A stretch of 64,000 bases of DNA from Halomontanus rarus. Its GTDB lineage: Archaea > Halobacteriota > Halobacteria > Halobacteriales > Natrialbaceae. Under the pieces are notes generated by a model. The model searched no databases, had not been told where the DNA came from, and was given only the letters and a program-made list of their open reading frames with translations. The stretch lies in NCBI RefSeq assembly GCF_029338335.1, contig NZ_CP119796.1; one strand, 5' to 3'. This document shows, in pieces, positions 25,449-34,904 of the stretch. How positions within the stretch are numbered: the stretch's first letter is position 1; each line of letters starts with the position of its first letter. The translations under genes were made by a program, and so were the position numbers.

Positions 25449-26429
25449 TCACGGCGTGACCGCTACCTGCTCCTCTCCCGCCGGTCCGGACCCCGTCGTC
25501 GACTCTTCGGTTTCGGCCTTGCTCGCGAGTTCCTGGAACCGGTCCGATCTGCCCGCGATCCAGTCCGCCGTCTCGCTGTCCGGCGTCTCGCCTTCGATCT
25601 CCACGAGGAACGTCGTGATCACGACGGTCTTCACCCACGGTTTGAGGAAGCCGGTGTACACCGTGAGCGTGATCCCACCGACGACTGCCCAGCCGGCGAT
25701 CTCGAACGCGCTCGAGAGATCCCCGAGAACCCCTGCGATCGGCGTGAAGGCCATAAAGAGCAGGAAGGAAGCCACGTATAGCCCACTCACGATCAGCATC
25801 GTCGATGCGAGGACCGGCTTCCAGTTCTTTCCGTAGAGGACCACGCCGTCCCTGGCCGACCGCCACCGGTTCTGCTCGCTGTTGACGAACATGTAGGCGA
25901 TGATCGCCTCGTCGATGTAGGACGCTGCGAGCGCGACGGCCTTCCCGAGCAGTCGGACGAGTTTCTTCAGACTCGGGACGAAACTGAAGAGTTTCGAGAA
26001 CGAAACCACCCCTTTGTTGAACTGTTTGACGACGGCTGTGACGACGTTATCCACGGCGAACAGCGTACTCGCTTCCACGAAATGTTCCTTCACCTGATCC
26101 TTCCCGTACTGGATCTGATTCGGCGGGACGTCGCCGGTCTCGACGATGTGTGCGATCACGGCGATGTGTCCCGCTTTGATCAGGTAGAGGACGTACTTGC
26201 TGAACAGTCGCCATCCCCAGACGAACAGGCCGACCGAGAGGAGCAATCCGACGATTGCGATTCCACCGGAAATCGTTCCCGCGTCGACGAGCGTGTACCC
26301 GAGCCAGGCGATGAATCCGAAGTAGACGACCGTGAGAACGCCGAGTAGGAGACCGACGCCCAACCGTAGTAGAACGAACGGCATCGTTTTTCTGAAGATG
26401 CTCGTCGCCTTCTTGAAGTGAAGTCCCAT
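25449..26429 (-). CDS. Multi-helix membrane protein, unknown function
   Basis: A 326-residue protein. Two N-terminal helices (about 20-45 and 50-72) are followed by an amphipathic, Lys/Phe-rich central region (FNKGVVSFSKLFSFVPSLKK) and two more hydrophobic segments around 225-250 and 255-285; the C-terminus is soluble and acidic. No motif identifies a function. The start MGLHFKKATSIF is supported by a TATA-like TTTAAA about 25-30 bases upstream (about 26455), which makes the transcript nearly leaderless. Confidence 0.75.
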   Translation of the reverse strand: MGLHFKKATSIFRKTMPFVLLRLGVGLLLGVLTVVYFGFIAWLGYTLVDAGTISGGIAIVGLLLSVGLFVWGWRLFSKYVLYLIKAGHIAVIAHIVETGDVPPNQIQYGKDQVKEHFVEASTLFAVDNVVTAVVKQFNKGVVSFSKLFSFVPSLKKLVRLLGKAVALAASYIDEAIIAYMFVNSEQNRWRSARDGVVLYGKNWKPVLASTMLIVSGLYVASFLLFMAFTPIAGVLGDLSSAFEIAGWAVVGGITLTVYTGFLKPWVKTVVITTFLVEIEGETPDSETADWIAGRSDRFQELASKAETEESTTGSGPAGEEQVAVTP

Positions 26430-26501
26430 AGACGCCTTTCGCTTCGTATTCCGATTTAAACTAGAGGCTCGAGCGTGAGTTACATTCACACGCACGGCAT
26501 C

Positions 26502-27476
26502 TCATCGGCGACGTTCCTCGGGGAAGATACTTTCCGGAAGGTACGCCGAGACGACCCAGTTCGGTGCGTTGACCACCTCGTTGATCTTCAGGTCGACGGC
26601 CGCCGAACAGAGGATGTAGGCCTGTTCGCGCGTGAGTTCGCGCTCCTCGTGGAGGTGATCGATCATCCCTCGAACGGCGTTCTCGGTCGCGCCTCGGAGC
26701 GTCTCGTCGATTCCGGTGGTCCCGAACGTCGGTTCATCGCGACCGGTCGGCGTGAACGGGCCGTCCGTTTCGAACTGTGGCTGTTCGATTCTCCGGTCCG
26801 AGCGCACGTCCAATCGGCAGGTGACCGACATCGGGGCCTCGATCCCGGTCCCACAGACCTCTCCGTCTCCCTGGGCGGCGTGACCGTCGCCGACGCTACA
26901 CAGTGCGTCCTCGACTGCAACGGGGAGAAAGAGCGTCGATCCCGCCGTGAGGTGTTTGATATCTATATTCCCGCCGACGGACCGCGGCGGAAACGTGTCG
27001 TAAGTACCCGCCGCTGCGGGTGCCACGCCGACGATGCCGGGAAACGGGTTCAGCGGGACTTCGATTCCGTTCACGAAGTGACAAACATCGTCGTCGAGCT
27101 CCCAGACGTGTACCGCCGGCTCCGGAAACGAATCGGCGAGCAACCCGTGGCCGATCTCTCCCGGAAGAACGAGGGTGTATCCCCATCCACGGTGCTCGAG
27201 TTCGAGGAGTTCGATCTCGAGAACGTCGCCCGGATCGGCACCGTCGATCGCGACCGGCCCGGTCAACGGATGGACGGGATCGATGTCCAGTTCGGCGACG
27301 TCCGCGGCCACCGAATCCGGATCGAGTTGCCCGTTCGTGGCGTCTCGACACTCGAACCGAACGACGTCGCCGGGATCGATCGTACACACCGGCTCGAGTT
27401 CGTTGTTCCAGGTACTGTGAACCGTCGTGTCGTCGGCCGTCACTCGGTGGTCCACCGCGTCGTACTCCGTCGTCAT
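26502..27476 (-). CDS. Acetamidase/formamidase family protein
   Basis: A 324-residue protein of the FmdA_AmdA family, which hydrolyses short amides such as acetamide or formamide to ammonia and the acid. Recognisable blocks are VHSTWNNELEPVCTIDPGDV, GPVAIDGADPGDVLEIELLE, the GGNIDIKHLTAGSTLFLPV core and VGDGHAAQGDGEVCGTGIE, the family's most conserved loop. The length is typical. It is divergent from a small Gly/Ala-rich protein gene. The true amide substrate cannot be read from the sequence. Confidence 0.9.
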   Translation of the reverse strand: MTTEYDAVDHRVTADDTTVHSTWNNELEPVCTIDPGDVVRFECRDATNGQLDPDSVAADVAELDIDPVHPLTGPVAIDGADPGDVLEIELLELEHRGWGYTLVLPGEIGHGLLADSFPEPAVHVWELDDDVCHFVNGIEVPLNPFPGIVGVAPAAAGTYDTFPPRSVGGNIDIKHLTAGSTLFLPVAVEDALCSVGDGHAAQGDGEVCGTGIEAPMSVTCRLDVRSDRRIEQPQFETDGPFTPTGRDEPTFGTTGIDETLRGATENAVRGMIDHLHEERELTREQAYILCSAAVDLKINEVVNAPNWVVSAYLPESIFPEERRR

Positions 27477-27592
27477 GTGCAAACAATGCACGCGACCGTG
27501 GTAGATAAAGTGGTCCTCGCACCGCTACACTCATAAGTCGCTTGAACATGGAGGGTCGGTGCGTTCCTCTCGTGGACCGCTACGTGAGACGT

Positions 27593-27832
27593 ATGCTTGG
27601 TGCACTCTCGGCCGGGAAGAAGGCTGCCACGTACGGATACAAGAAATACGGCGTTCCTGGGGCGGTCGTCGCCGGTACCGGCGGTGCCGTCGGCATCGTC
27701 GTGGCGAAGAAAGGGGCGAAGGCGCTCGTCAAATCGAAGGCAGAAGACGTGGCCTCGGACGACGAGGGGGCGAACGACGTCGAGACCGGCTCGAGTGCCG
27801 AATCGTACGACGACTCTGCGGATCTCGAGTAG
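27593..27832 (+). CDS. Small Gly/Ala/Lys-rich protein with one hydrophobic segment
   Basis: A 79-residue protein. A basic N-terminus (LGALSAGKKAATYGYKKYGV) precedes a glycine-rich hydrophobic segment at about residues 22-40 (VVAGTGGAVGIVVAKKG), and the last 35 residues are acidic. This looks like a short membrane-associated protein. No family was recognised. The ATG at 27593 was preferred to one at 27542 because the extra 17 residues are unlike the rest. Confidence 0.6.
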   Translation: MLGALSAGKKAATYGYKKYGVPGAVVAGTGGAVGIVVAKKGAKALVKSKAEDVASDDEGANDVETGSSAESYDDSADLE

Positions 27833-28028
27833 CGACGGTCGCGGGTCAGTTTCGGCTCTGGTATCGGCGTCGACCCCTCTGTGCTCGAGCGACGGGCTGT
27901 TTTTCACGACGGTGGCTTCCGGCTCGAGTCACGACTGCGGACCTCGAGTAGAACACACCACTCGACCGTTCGACGAACGTCCTCCGTCGAGCGACAGCTA
28001 ATTAGGCTCCCCAGACGACGCCACGCAC

Positions 28029-29543
28029 ATGGACGCGGCACTGATCGTCCTCGACGGCTGGGGACTCGGCGAGCACGATGGGAGGAACGCGGTCGAAGCA
28101 GCCCACACGCCGGTGTTCGACCGGCTCACTACCGCAGGTGCCTCGGGGAGACTCGACGTCAAGGGACGGCGCGTCGGCCTGCCGGACGGCCAGATGGGCA
28201 ACAGCGAAGTGGGCCACCTCAACATCGGCGCCGGCCGGGTCGTCCACCAGGAGTACACTCGGATCTCCGATTCGGTGGCCGACGGCAGCTTCCGGGAGAA
28301 CGACGCGATCAACGCCGCCTTCGATCACGCCAAGGAGAACGGCGGGAGGGTACACTTCCTCGGACTCGTCAGCGACGGCGGCGTTCACTCCGACCACCTC
28401 CACCTCCACTCGCTCATCGGAATGGCCGCCGACCGCGACGTCGAGGCGGTCACTCACGCGATCACCGACGGCCGGGACACCTCGCCGACCGGCGGTCGAG
28501 AGTACCTCGCGGAGCTCGAGGACGTCGTCGAGACGGCGGGAACGGGCGACGTCGCGACGGTTACGGGCCGATACTACGCGATGGACCGCGACCAGAACTG
28601 GGAGCGAACGAAGCGAGCCTACGACGCGATCGTCGAGCGGGAGGGCGAGTGGACCGCCGACTCCGCCGTGGCGGCCGTCGAGAACTCCTACGACCGCGGC
28701 GGGACCGACGAGTTCGTCGAGCCGACGCTAATTACGGACGGACCGGCGCTCGAGGACGGCGACTCGGTCGTCTGGTTCAACTTCCGATCCGACCGCGCTC
28801 GCCAGCTCACCCGAATGCTGGCGAACATCCGTCCGGAGTGGGAGTTCGACCTCGAGCCGCCGGAGACGGAGATCGTGATGATGACCCAGTACGACAAGAC
28901 GTTCGACCTGCCGGTCGCCTACCCGCCGAATCAGCCGACGCAGGTGCTCGGCGAGGTGCTCGCGGATGCGGGGAAGACCCAGCTTCGGATCGCCGAATCC
29001 GAGAAGTACGCCCACGTCACCTACTTCCTGAACGGCGGCCGCGAGGTCGCCTTCGAGGGCGAGCGCCGGGAGATCGTCGAGAGTCCGAACGTCCCGACCT
29101 ACGACCTGCAACCGGAGATGAGCGCGCCCGAGGTGACCGATACTGCGATCTCGGTCGTCGAATCGGACGATCCCGACGTGCTCGTCCTCAACTACGCCAA
29201 TCCCGATATGGTCGGACACACGGGCGATTACCGGGCCGCCGTCGAGGCGGTGGAAGCCGTCGACACGCAACTCGGACGGCTCGTGGAGGCCCTCGAGGCC
29301 GCCGGCGCACACGTCCTCGTCACCGCGGATCACGGGAACGCCGACGATATGGGAACCGAGGAGGAACCGCACACGGCGCACACGTACAACGACGTGCCGT
29401 TCGTCTATCTCGCCCCCGACGGAACCGGCGGCGGAAGGACGGTCCGCGACGGCGGGACGCTCGCGGACATCGCGCCGACGATGCTCGAGTTGATCGGCGT
29501 TCGCCAGCCCCCGGAGATGACCGGGGAGATGCTCCTCGAGTAG
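28029..29543 (+). CDS. gpmI: 2,3-bisphosphoglycerate-independent phosphoglycerate mutase
   Basis: A 504-residue iPGM of the alkaline-phosphatase superfamily that interconverts 3- and 2-phosphoglycerate using two Mn ions. The N-terminal metal site (LIVLDGWGLGEHDGRNAV), the phosphorylated serine at residue 59 (MGNSEVGHLNIGAGR), the DGRDTSPTGG substrate loop and the C-terminal metal ligands (LVTADHGNADDM) are all intact. Length is normal for the bacterial/haloarchaeal type. It is monocistronic, with a promoter presumably in the 195-base gap upstream. Confidence 0.96.
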   Translation: MDAALIVLDGWGLGEHDGRNAVEAAHTPVFDRLTTAGASGRLDVKGRRVGLPDGQMGNSEVGHLNIGAGRVVHQEYTRISDSVADGSFRENDAINAAFDHAKENGGRVHFLGLVSDGGVHSDHLHLHSLIGMAADRDVEAVTHAITDGRDTSPTGGREYLAELEDVVETAGTGDVATVTGRYYAMDRDQNWERTKRAYDAIVEREGEWTADSAVAAVENSYDRGGTDEFVEPTLITDGPALEDGDSVVWFNFRSDRARQLTRMLANIRPEWEFDLEPPETEIVMMTQYDKTFDLPVAYPPNQPTQVLGEVLADAGKTQLRIAESEKYAHVTYFLNGGREVAFEGERREIVESPNVPTYDLQPEMSAPEVTDTAISVVESDDPDVLVLNYANPDMVGHTGDYRAAVEAVEAVDTQLGRLVEALEAAGAHVLVTADHGNADDMGTEEEPHTAHTYNDVPFVYLAPDGTGGGRTVRDGGTLADIAPTMLELIGVRQPPEMTGEMLLE

Positions 29544-29696
29544 AGCCGGCTGGTGTCGCCACTCCATCGAGCGCTCTGCGCTCTGTGCTCGTGCGACGTT
29601 CGGCCGTGATCGTGTGGTTCTGAACGCGTGTGAATAACAATCATACAAACGTGACTGACCGAGGAGTATATAATACGTGAGTCGGAACCTCGAGAT

Positions 29697-29861
29697 ATGG
29701 ATCACGATACGAGTGGCAGTGAATCACTCATGGCCAGCGACGACGAAGAGTTCACCCGCGAAATCATCCGCATCATGATGGTCTGGACGGTCGTCGTCGT
29801 GGCGGCGGGGATCGCGCTCGTCGTATTTCGAGACGCGCTCATCGGATTGCCGATCTTCTGA
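29697..29861 (+). CDS. 54-residue single-pass membrane protein
   Basis: An acidic N-terminus of about 20 residues (SGSESLMASDDEEFTREIIR) is followed by one transmembrane helix (MMVWTVVVVAAGIALVVF) and a short tail. A strong TATA box (TATATAATAC, about 29667-29677) lies about 26 bases upstream of the ATG, as expected for a leaderless transcript, which makes a real gene likely. The family is not recognised. Confidence 0.65.
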   Translation: MDHDTSGSESLMASDDEEFTREIIRIMMVWTVVVVAAGIALVVFRDALIGLPIF

Positions 29862-29927
29862 GCGCCTCGATCGCTCGTCGATCGTTCTCTCCTCCTCGGT
29901 AGTGGGTGGTTCGAAGGGCGACTATAG

Positions 29928-30092
29928 AGTGTCGACTGAAACGATTCACACACTCATCGCACGGTCCGCAGTGTTCGCTCATAGTGTACGCCAACACCTA
30001 TCGTACGGTCCGCGGTGCTCGCTCACAGTTCGCTTCGAACCACACTCTCGTCGTGCGATCAGCTGTGCAGTGATTTCAGTGGCGACCATAGC
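29928..30092. repeat. Inverted-repeat mini-element, copy 2 (longest)
   Basis: About 165 bp. The left arm GTCGACTGAAACGATTCACA continues to ATCGCACGG. The right arm, on the other strand, is GTCGCCACTGAAATCACTG and continues to ATCGCACGACG. An internal CGTACGGTCCGCGGTGCTCG partly repeats CGCACGGTCCGCAGTGTTCG of the left half, so the copy has an internal duplication. It fills most of the gap between two genes and has no coding potential. Confidence 0.65.
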
Positions 30093-30177
30093 GCTCCGGT
30101 GCGTTCACGAGCGAACTATAGCTCTCATATCAACGTTCAATACCGGTTCTCGCTCCGTTCCTCTTGGAACGACCGAT

Positions 30178-30588
30178 ATGTCCACGCACGATACCACCCC
30201 CGCAACCGACGACTCGATCGTCGAGGAGTACGTTCTGGGCGTTCGAATCCTCGAGGGCGGAGTCGACGATCGCTACCGGTTCGAAGCACCCGAGCACACG
30301 GAAATCGCGTTCGACGACCTCGCGGACGCCCGGTTGTACGCCGACGTCTACTTCGACGTCAACGGCTTCGTCGAGGACGGAACCGGCGAGCGGGGCGTCC
30401 CGCCGGAGGTCGTTCAGGCCGGCAAGGATACCCTCGCCGCGTATCTCGTCACGCTCCCCTGGGCCGACGTCAACTGGGTCGCCTCGTTCTACGGCGCGAC
30501 GCCGACCGAGATCGAACGCTACCTCTCGTGGGTCCGCGACCGCGCCGAGGAGATTCGGGCCAGAGTGAACGCCCAGCAACTCGAGTAG
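30178..30588 (+). CDS. Conserved haloarchaeal soluble protein, unknown function
   Basis: A 136-residue acidic protein. The centre has a strand-rich part (IVEEYVLGVRILEGGVDDRY) and the C-terminus is helical (VVQAGKDTLAAYLVTLPWAD, then ERYLSWVRDRAEEIRARVNA). The C-terminal half, with GATPTEIERYLSWV, could be a helix-turn-helix-like unit, but this is a weak impression. No named family was recognised. Its upstream region carries the mini-element copy at 29928-30092. Confidence 0.68.
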   Translation: MSTHDTTPATDDSIVEEYVLGVRILEGGVDDRYRFEAPEHTEIAFDDLADARLYADVYFDVNGFVEDGTGERGVPPEVVQAGKDTLAAYLVTLPWADVNWVASFYGATPTEIERYLSWVRDRAEEIRARVNAQQLE

Positions 30589-30884
30589 CGTCGCCAAACG
30601 TCGCCCCCGCGAGCGGACTTCCTTTCGTTCATTCCTCGAGAGCGATGGGTGGAGATGCCCCCGTCGGACAGGAATTCCGGATCCCGTGACACTCGTCCTC
30701 GGCGAACGGCGACCGACAGGTCGAACGAGGTGCCGTTACAGCGGTACGTACGGCTACGGATCGATCAATAGCCGGTATACCGATCAGTGTCCGCCAATAG
30801 TCGAAATAGACGTTCGATTCATACACAGTCATAAATACATATATTATAAAATCTCATTAAATAACAACCAGTCGATCCGATCGC

Positions 30885-33506
30885 ATGGTCGAATTTACCA
30901 GGCGGAAGCTGATGGCGACGTCAGCGGCGGCGGCGATCGGGACCGGAATGCTCGGCGCGACGAGTGCCCAGGAGGACGAACACGATACGCTGACCGCTCC
31001 GTACGTCAACGGAAGCATCAAGCGGTTCCTGACGACGGCTCGAGGTGCGGAGGTCACGGGGCCGTTCGTCTTCGAGACGGGTGAGCTCCTCTACAGCGTT
31101 CAACACCCGAGCCGGGACAACCCGGAGCCATTCGACCGGGCCGGAGTCGGCGTCATCGAGGGATTCCAGTTCGAGTTCGACGGGACGAACGACGAGTTCG
31201 ACGAACTGGAACCGCCGCGTTCGGAGCGCGAACGGGGCCGGGTACGCTCCTCGGCGGGCGAGTACCGCTATCTCGCTGCGGAAGGCGAGTCGATCAACGG
31301 CGGCACCGAGCGGTGGGGCCACCCGCAGACCCCCGACGGGACGGACGTCGCCGACGTCGTCGACGAGAGCTACGAGGGGGTCGGACACAACCCCGACATG
31401 AACTTCTTCGTCTCGACGAACGACGACGGCACCGAGGGCTACCTCTTCACGAACAACGAAACCACGCCCGGCTGTATCACCCGAACGCCGATCGGTCGTG
31501 CGGACGGTCGCTGGGAGGCCGACCTCGAGAACGCGATGGAACTCGAGAACACCGACGCGTTCCGCGAGATCGGCGGGACGAAGATCAACTGCTACGGGGA
31601 CCTGAGCCCGTGGGAGACGCCCCTCTCGGCCGAAGAAGACTACGCTCATCCGCGCGTGGGCGGCCTCGCAACGGTGAGCGACATCGTCGAGGCCGGAAGC
31701 GGCGTCGGGCTGCGCGGCGGCAACGAGTTCTGGAACCGCCCCAACGTGGGCGAGCTCCCGAGCGCGCTCGAGGACATCTTCGGCGACGACGCCTGGACGC
31801 CGATGGGTATCTGGGCGAACACCGGCACCGAGAAGCTCGCCTACTACCTCGGCGCGGAGCCCGTCGATCGGGTCGAGGGTGAGAACGCGCGGGAGCCGAT
31901 CGGCGACGTGTTCCCCAACCGCTATCGCTACGGCCACATCGTCGAGATCACCGAGCCGGCGAGCGACGACCCGGTCCCGGTCAAACACCACGTCTTCGGC
32001 CGGGCCGCCTGGGAGTGTCCCGAGGTCCTCGCCGACGAGAAGACCGTCTACCTCGCCTCCGACGGCGGCGCGAAGGGGATCTACAAGTTCGTCGCCGACG
32101 AGCCGATCCCCGAGTACGAGACCCGCGCGGACGTCCGCGGGACGCTGTCCGCGATGAAAGCGACGGAGGTCGGCGAGGGACCCGTCGCCGAGACGGACCT
32201 CGAGGTCGAGTGGCTCGAGTTGGGAACGGCGAGTAACGCCGAGATCGAGTCCTGGATCGCCGACTACGACGACGTCACGCAGGTCGACTACCTCGAGACC
32301 CACGCCGAGACCGACTGGCGGGAAGACCTCGAGGGGGCCCTGATGGAAGCGGACGAGACGGTGGCGATCGACGGCAACCGGGACTACATCACCGACGAGG
32401 AGATCGTCGAGTGGGCCGCCCAGTACGACGAGCGCGGTCCCGACAGCGTCGACGAGGACCTGCGTCGCGTTCCCTTCCTCGAGACCCGCGCGGCGGCGAA
32501 GGAGATCGGTGCCAGCGTCGAGTTCAACAAGGCCGAGGGGATCGACTCTCACGACGAGGCCGAGCCCGGCGACTTCGTCTACTTCGGTATCTCATCGCTC
32601 GGCGGCTACATGACCGACGACCGGGGTGACCTCCGGTTCGACGAGGTCGACAGCGGCGTCGTCTACCGCGCGGAACTCGAGGACGACTACGACGTCTCCC
32701 GTCTCGAGCCCGTCGTCGTCGGTCCGAACGCGAGCGACGCCGAGTCCCTGAAGGACGCGTCGCTGATCAACGTCGACAACGTGATGGTCATGGACGACGG
32801 CCGCGTCCTCCTCTGTGAGGACAAGGGAAGCTTCGGCCGTTCGTACCCCAACGACGCCATGTGGGTCTACGAACCGCCGGCGACGCTTCGCGTCGACTCG
32901 CTGGCGGTCAGTCACGACGCGACCGGCGAGGTCGACCTGACGCTCTCGCGGATCCCCGACGGCCTCGCGGGCGGCCGCGTCACCGTCTCGGTCGAACACG
33001 CCGACGTCGCCGAGATCGTCGACGCCAGCTACCACGACGCGCTCGAACTCACTGCGGACCCGGCCGTCGGCGACGACGGCTCGAGCGTCGCGTTCCGCTT
33101 CGCCGACCTCGACGACGAGTTCGAGGCCGGCCTCGAGGAGGGGACGCTGGCGACGCTCGAACTCGAGGGAACCGGGACGGGGGCGACCGACATCACGATC
33201 GACATCCACGCGATGGACGACGATTCGGGAACGCCGATCGAACCACAGCCCCGTCCGGGTATCGTCGTCACCGGGCCGCCGTCGATTGGCGGCGGCTCCG
33301 GCTCCGGCAGAGCTCCGACCGACGTCGACGGCGACGGACTGTTCGAGGACGTCAACGGCAACGGTCGACTCGACTACGACGACGTCGTGCTCCTGTTCGA
33401 ACACCTCGAGGACGAGTCCGTCCAGTTGAACGACGGCGCCTTCGACTTCAACGAGAACGGTCGCATCGACTACGACGACGTCGTCGCACTGTCCGACGAG
33501 CTGTGA
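30885..33506 (+). CDS. Secreted PhoX-type phosphatase with C-terminal cohesin-like domain and dockerin
   Basis: An 873-residue protein. Residues 1-28 are a Tat signal (FTRRKLMATSAAAAIGTG). Residues about 30-660 are a PhoX (DUF839) beta-propeller, with the family blocks GGTKINCYGDLSPWETPLSA and TVYLASDGGAKGIYKFV; PhoX enzymes are Ca/Fe-dependent alkaline phosphatases. Residues about 663-795 form a beta-rich cohesin-like domain (IPDGLAGGRVTVSVEHADVA). After a GGGSGSG linker come two Ca-binding dockerin repeats (DVNGNGRLDYDD and DFNENGRIDYDD, about 813-873). The next gene carries a paralogous cohesin-like domain. The start fits a Tat signal, and the upstream 296 bases are AT-rich. Cohesin/dockerin attachment to PhoX is unusual. 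Confidence 0.85.
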   Translation: MVEFTRRKLMATSAAAAIGTGMLGATSAQEDEHDTLTAPYVNGSIKRFLTTARGAEVTGPFVFETGELLYSVQHPSRDNPEPFDRAGVGVIEGFQFEFDGTNDEFDELEPPRSERERGRVRSSAGEYRYLAAEGESINGGTERWGHPQTPDGTDVADVVDESYEGVGHNPDMNFFVSTNDDGTEGYLFTNNETTPGCITRTPIGRADGRWEADLENAMELENTDAFREIGGTKINCYGDLSPWETPLSAEEDYAHPRVGGLATVSDIVEAGSGVGLRGGNEFWNRPNVGELPSALEDIFGDDAWTPMGIWANTGTEKLAYYLGAEPVDRVEGENAREPIGDVFPNRYRYGHIVEITEPASDDPVPVKHHVFGRAAWECPEVLADEKTVYLASDGGAKGIYKFVADEPIPEYETRADVRGTLSAMKATEVGEGPVAETDLEVEWLELGTASNAEIESWIADYDDVTQVDYLETHAETDWREDLEGALMEADETVAIDGNRDYITDEEIVEWAAQYDERGPDSVDEDLRRVPFLETRAAAKEIGASVEFNKAEGIDSHDEAEPGDFVYFGISSLGGYMTDDRGDLRFDEVDSGVVYRAELEDDYDVSRLEPVVVGPNASDAESLKDASLINVDNVMVMDDGRVLLCEDKGSFGRSYPNDAMWVYEPPATLRVDSLAVSHDATGEVDLTLSRIPDGLAGGRVTVSVEHADVAEIVDASYHDALELTADPAVGDDGSSVAFRFADLDDEFEAGLEEGTLATLELEGTGTGATDITIDIHAMDDDSGTPIEPQPRPGIVVTGPPSIGGGSGSGRAPTDVDGDGLFEDVNGNGRLDYDDVVLLFEHLEDESVQLNDGAFDFNENGRIDYDDVVALSDEL

Positions 33507-33523
33507 GTGTGAGGTGGTCTCAG

Positions 33524-34297
33524 ATGCACCGTCACACTGCCGACGAATCGTCGGCGTCCGGCGGCCAATTGGCACGATCGAGCCGACGCTGGCAACCGAT
33601 CGCGGCGCTCCTGATCGTCGGGATCGTCCTCGCGTCGGCCCCGATCGGGCTGGTTACCGGCGGCGGATCGACTGCGGGTGGCGTTTCAGTCGCCGATAAC
33701 TCGAGTCCGGCGGCCGAAGGTACACTCGTCGTCTCCGACGCGTCGACCGACCTCGACGCCAGCGCGACACACCGCGTCGCTCTGACCGACGTTCCGGACG
33801 GCCTGGCGGGCTTCGAGATCACGCTCGCACTCGACTCCGAGGACGTCGCGACCGTGACGGGTGCCAGCTACCCGGATCACTTCGGGATGACGACCGATCC
33901 GGCCGTGGGTTCGGACGGTCGGACGATCGCCGTCGAAGCGGTCGATCTCGCGGACGAAATCACGGCCGAAAAGTCGAACGTCACGCTGGCACGAATCGAC
34001 GTAACCGGCGTCGACGCCGGCGAGACGGACCTTCGCGTCGTGGACCTCCGAGCGGACGCCGACGGCGGTAGCCCGATCGAGCCGAGTCTCGAGGCGGGGA
34101 CGCTGACCGTCGGCGACGGTTCGAAGACGGATGCAGACGCGGATACCGACGCGGGTGCAGACGAGAGTGAGTCGGATCCGGGCACACACTCGGAGTCGAA
34201 CTCGGACGACAGGACGGACTCGGTCCCCGGTTTCACCGCCATACTCGCTTCGCTCGCCGCGATCACGGCGATCGCCGCGATCGTCCGCCGGACCTGA
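33524..34297 (+). CDS. Cohesin-like surface protein with PGF-CTERM anchor
   Basis: A 257-residue protein. A hydrophobic signal lies at residues 25-45 (IAALLIVGIVLASAPIGLV). A cohesin-like domain at about 65-195 is clearly paralogous to that of the preceding PhoX protein (VPDGLAGFEITLALDSEDVA, then YPDHFGMTTDPAVGSDGRT). A Thr/Ser/Asp-rich linker leads to a PGF-CTERM tail (PGFTAILASLAAITAIAAIV), which archaeosortase A replaces with a lipid anchor. The start lies 17 bases after the PhoX stop with GAGGTG eight bases ahead, so the pair is one operon. Binding the neighbour's dockerin is an inference. Confidence 0.83.
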   Translation: MHRHTADESSASGGQLARSSRRWQPIAALLIVGIVLASAPIGLVTGGGSTAGGVSVADNSSPAAEGTLVVSDASTDLDASATHRVALTDVPDGLAGFEITLALDSEDVATVTGASYPDHFGMTTDPAVGSDGRTIAVEAVDLADEITAEKSNVTLARIDVTGVDAGETDLRVVDLRADADGGSPIEPSLEAGTLTVGDGSKTDADADTDAGADESESDPGTHSESNSDDRTDSVPGFTAILASLAAITAIAAIVRRT

Positions 34298-34355
34298 TCG
34301 ATCACGGTCGGCTTCCCCGTCTCGTCGGGGTCGGAGACGACACTCGAGTCCGACG

Positions 34356-34904
34356 TCAGGACACGCGTCGTGCCGCCTCGATCGCCTCGAGTCCGAACGC
34401 GACGACGTCGTCCTCGAGGCCGGATTCGTTCGCGGTCTCGTTTCGGATTTCGTTCTCGCTCCCTCGGAGAGCCGCCGGAGCGTACCACGTCCACCCGTCG
34501 GCACTCACTTCGCCGTCGGCCGGGTCGATCGCCCGGCTCGGGACGGTCGCGTAGTAGATGTGATCGACGTGCTGGTGTGCGACGCGGCCGTCGTGAACGT
34601 CGATGTCGTAGAGCATCTGGCGTCTGGGTTGGGGCAGCGGACGGCCGGTGTCCGTCTCGACTGCGAGGTCGCGGTCGCCCGTGTCGTCGGATTCTGAAGG
34701 GGGTGACTCCCGTACGGGGATGATCGTCGCCTCGAGACCGGTCTCCTCGCGACACTCCCGGATCGCCGTCTCGTGTGGAAGTTCGTCGCGGTCGACGTGA
34801 CCGCCGGGCGGGATCGTGATTCCCAGCCGCCGGTGGTCGTGCAGCGCCGTGGCCCCGTCGTCGACGATGTAGACGGTGGCGGTGAAGTGGCGGGTCGTTT
34901 CCAT
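34356..34904 (-). CDS. NUDIX hydrolase
   Basis: A 182-residue protein with a complete Nudix box at about residues 34-56 (GGHVDRDELPHETAIRECRE followed by ETGLE), the Mg-binding motif that cleaves nucleoside diphosphates linked to X. The N-terminus METTRHFTATVYIVDDGATA is the usual opening strand. The centre contains VHDGRVAHQHVDHIYYATVP, typical of MutT-like housekeeping members. The substrate cannot be deduced. It is convergent with the cohesin/PGF-CTERM gene. Confidence 0.92.
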   Translation of the reverse strand: METTRHFTATVYIVDDGATALHDHRRLGITIPPGGHVDRDELPHETAIRECREETGLEATIIPVRESPPSESDDTGDRDLAVETDTGRPLPQPRRQMLYDIDVHDGRVAHQHVDHIYYATVPSRAIDPADGEVSADGWTWYAPAALRGSENEIRNETANESGLEDDVVAFGLEAIEAARRVS

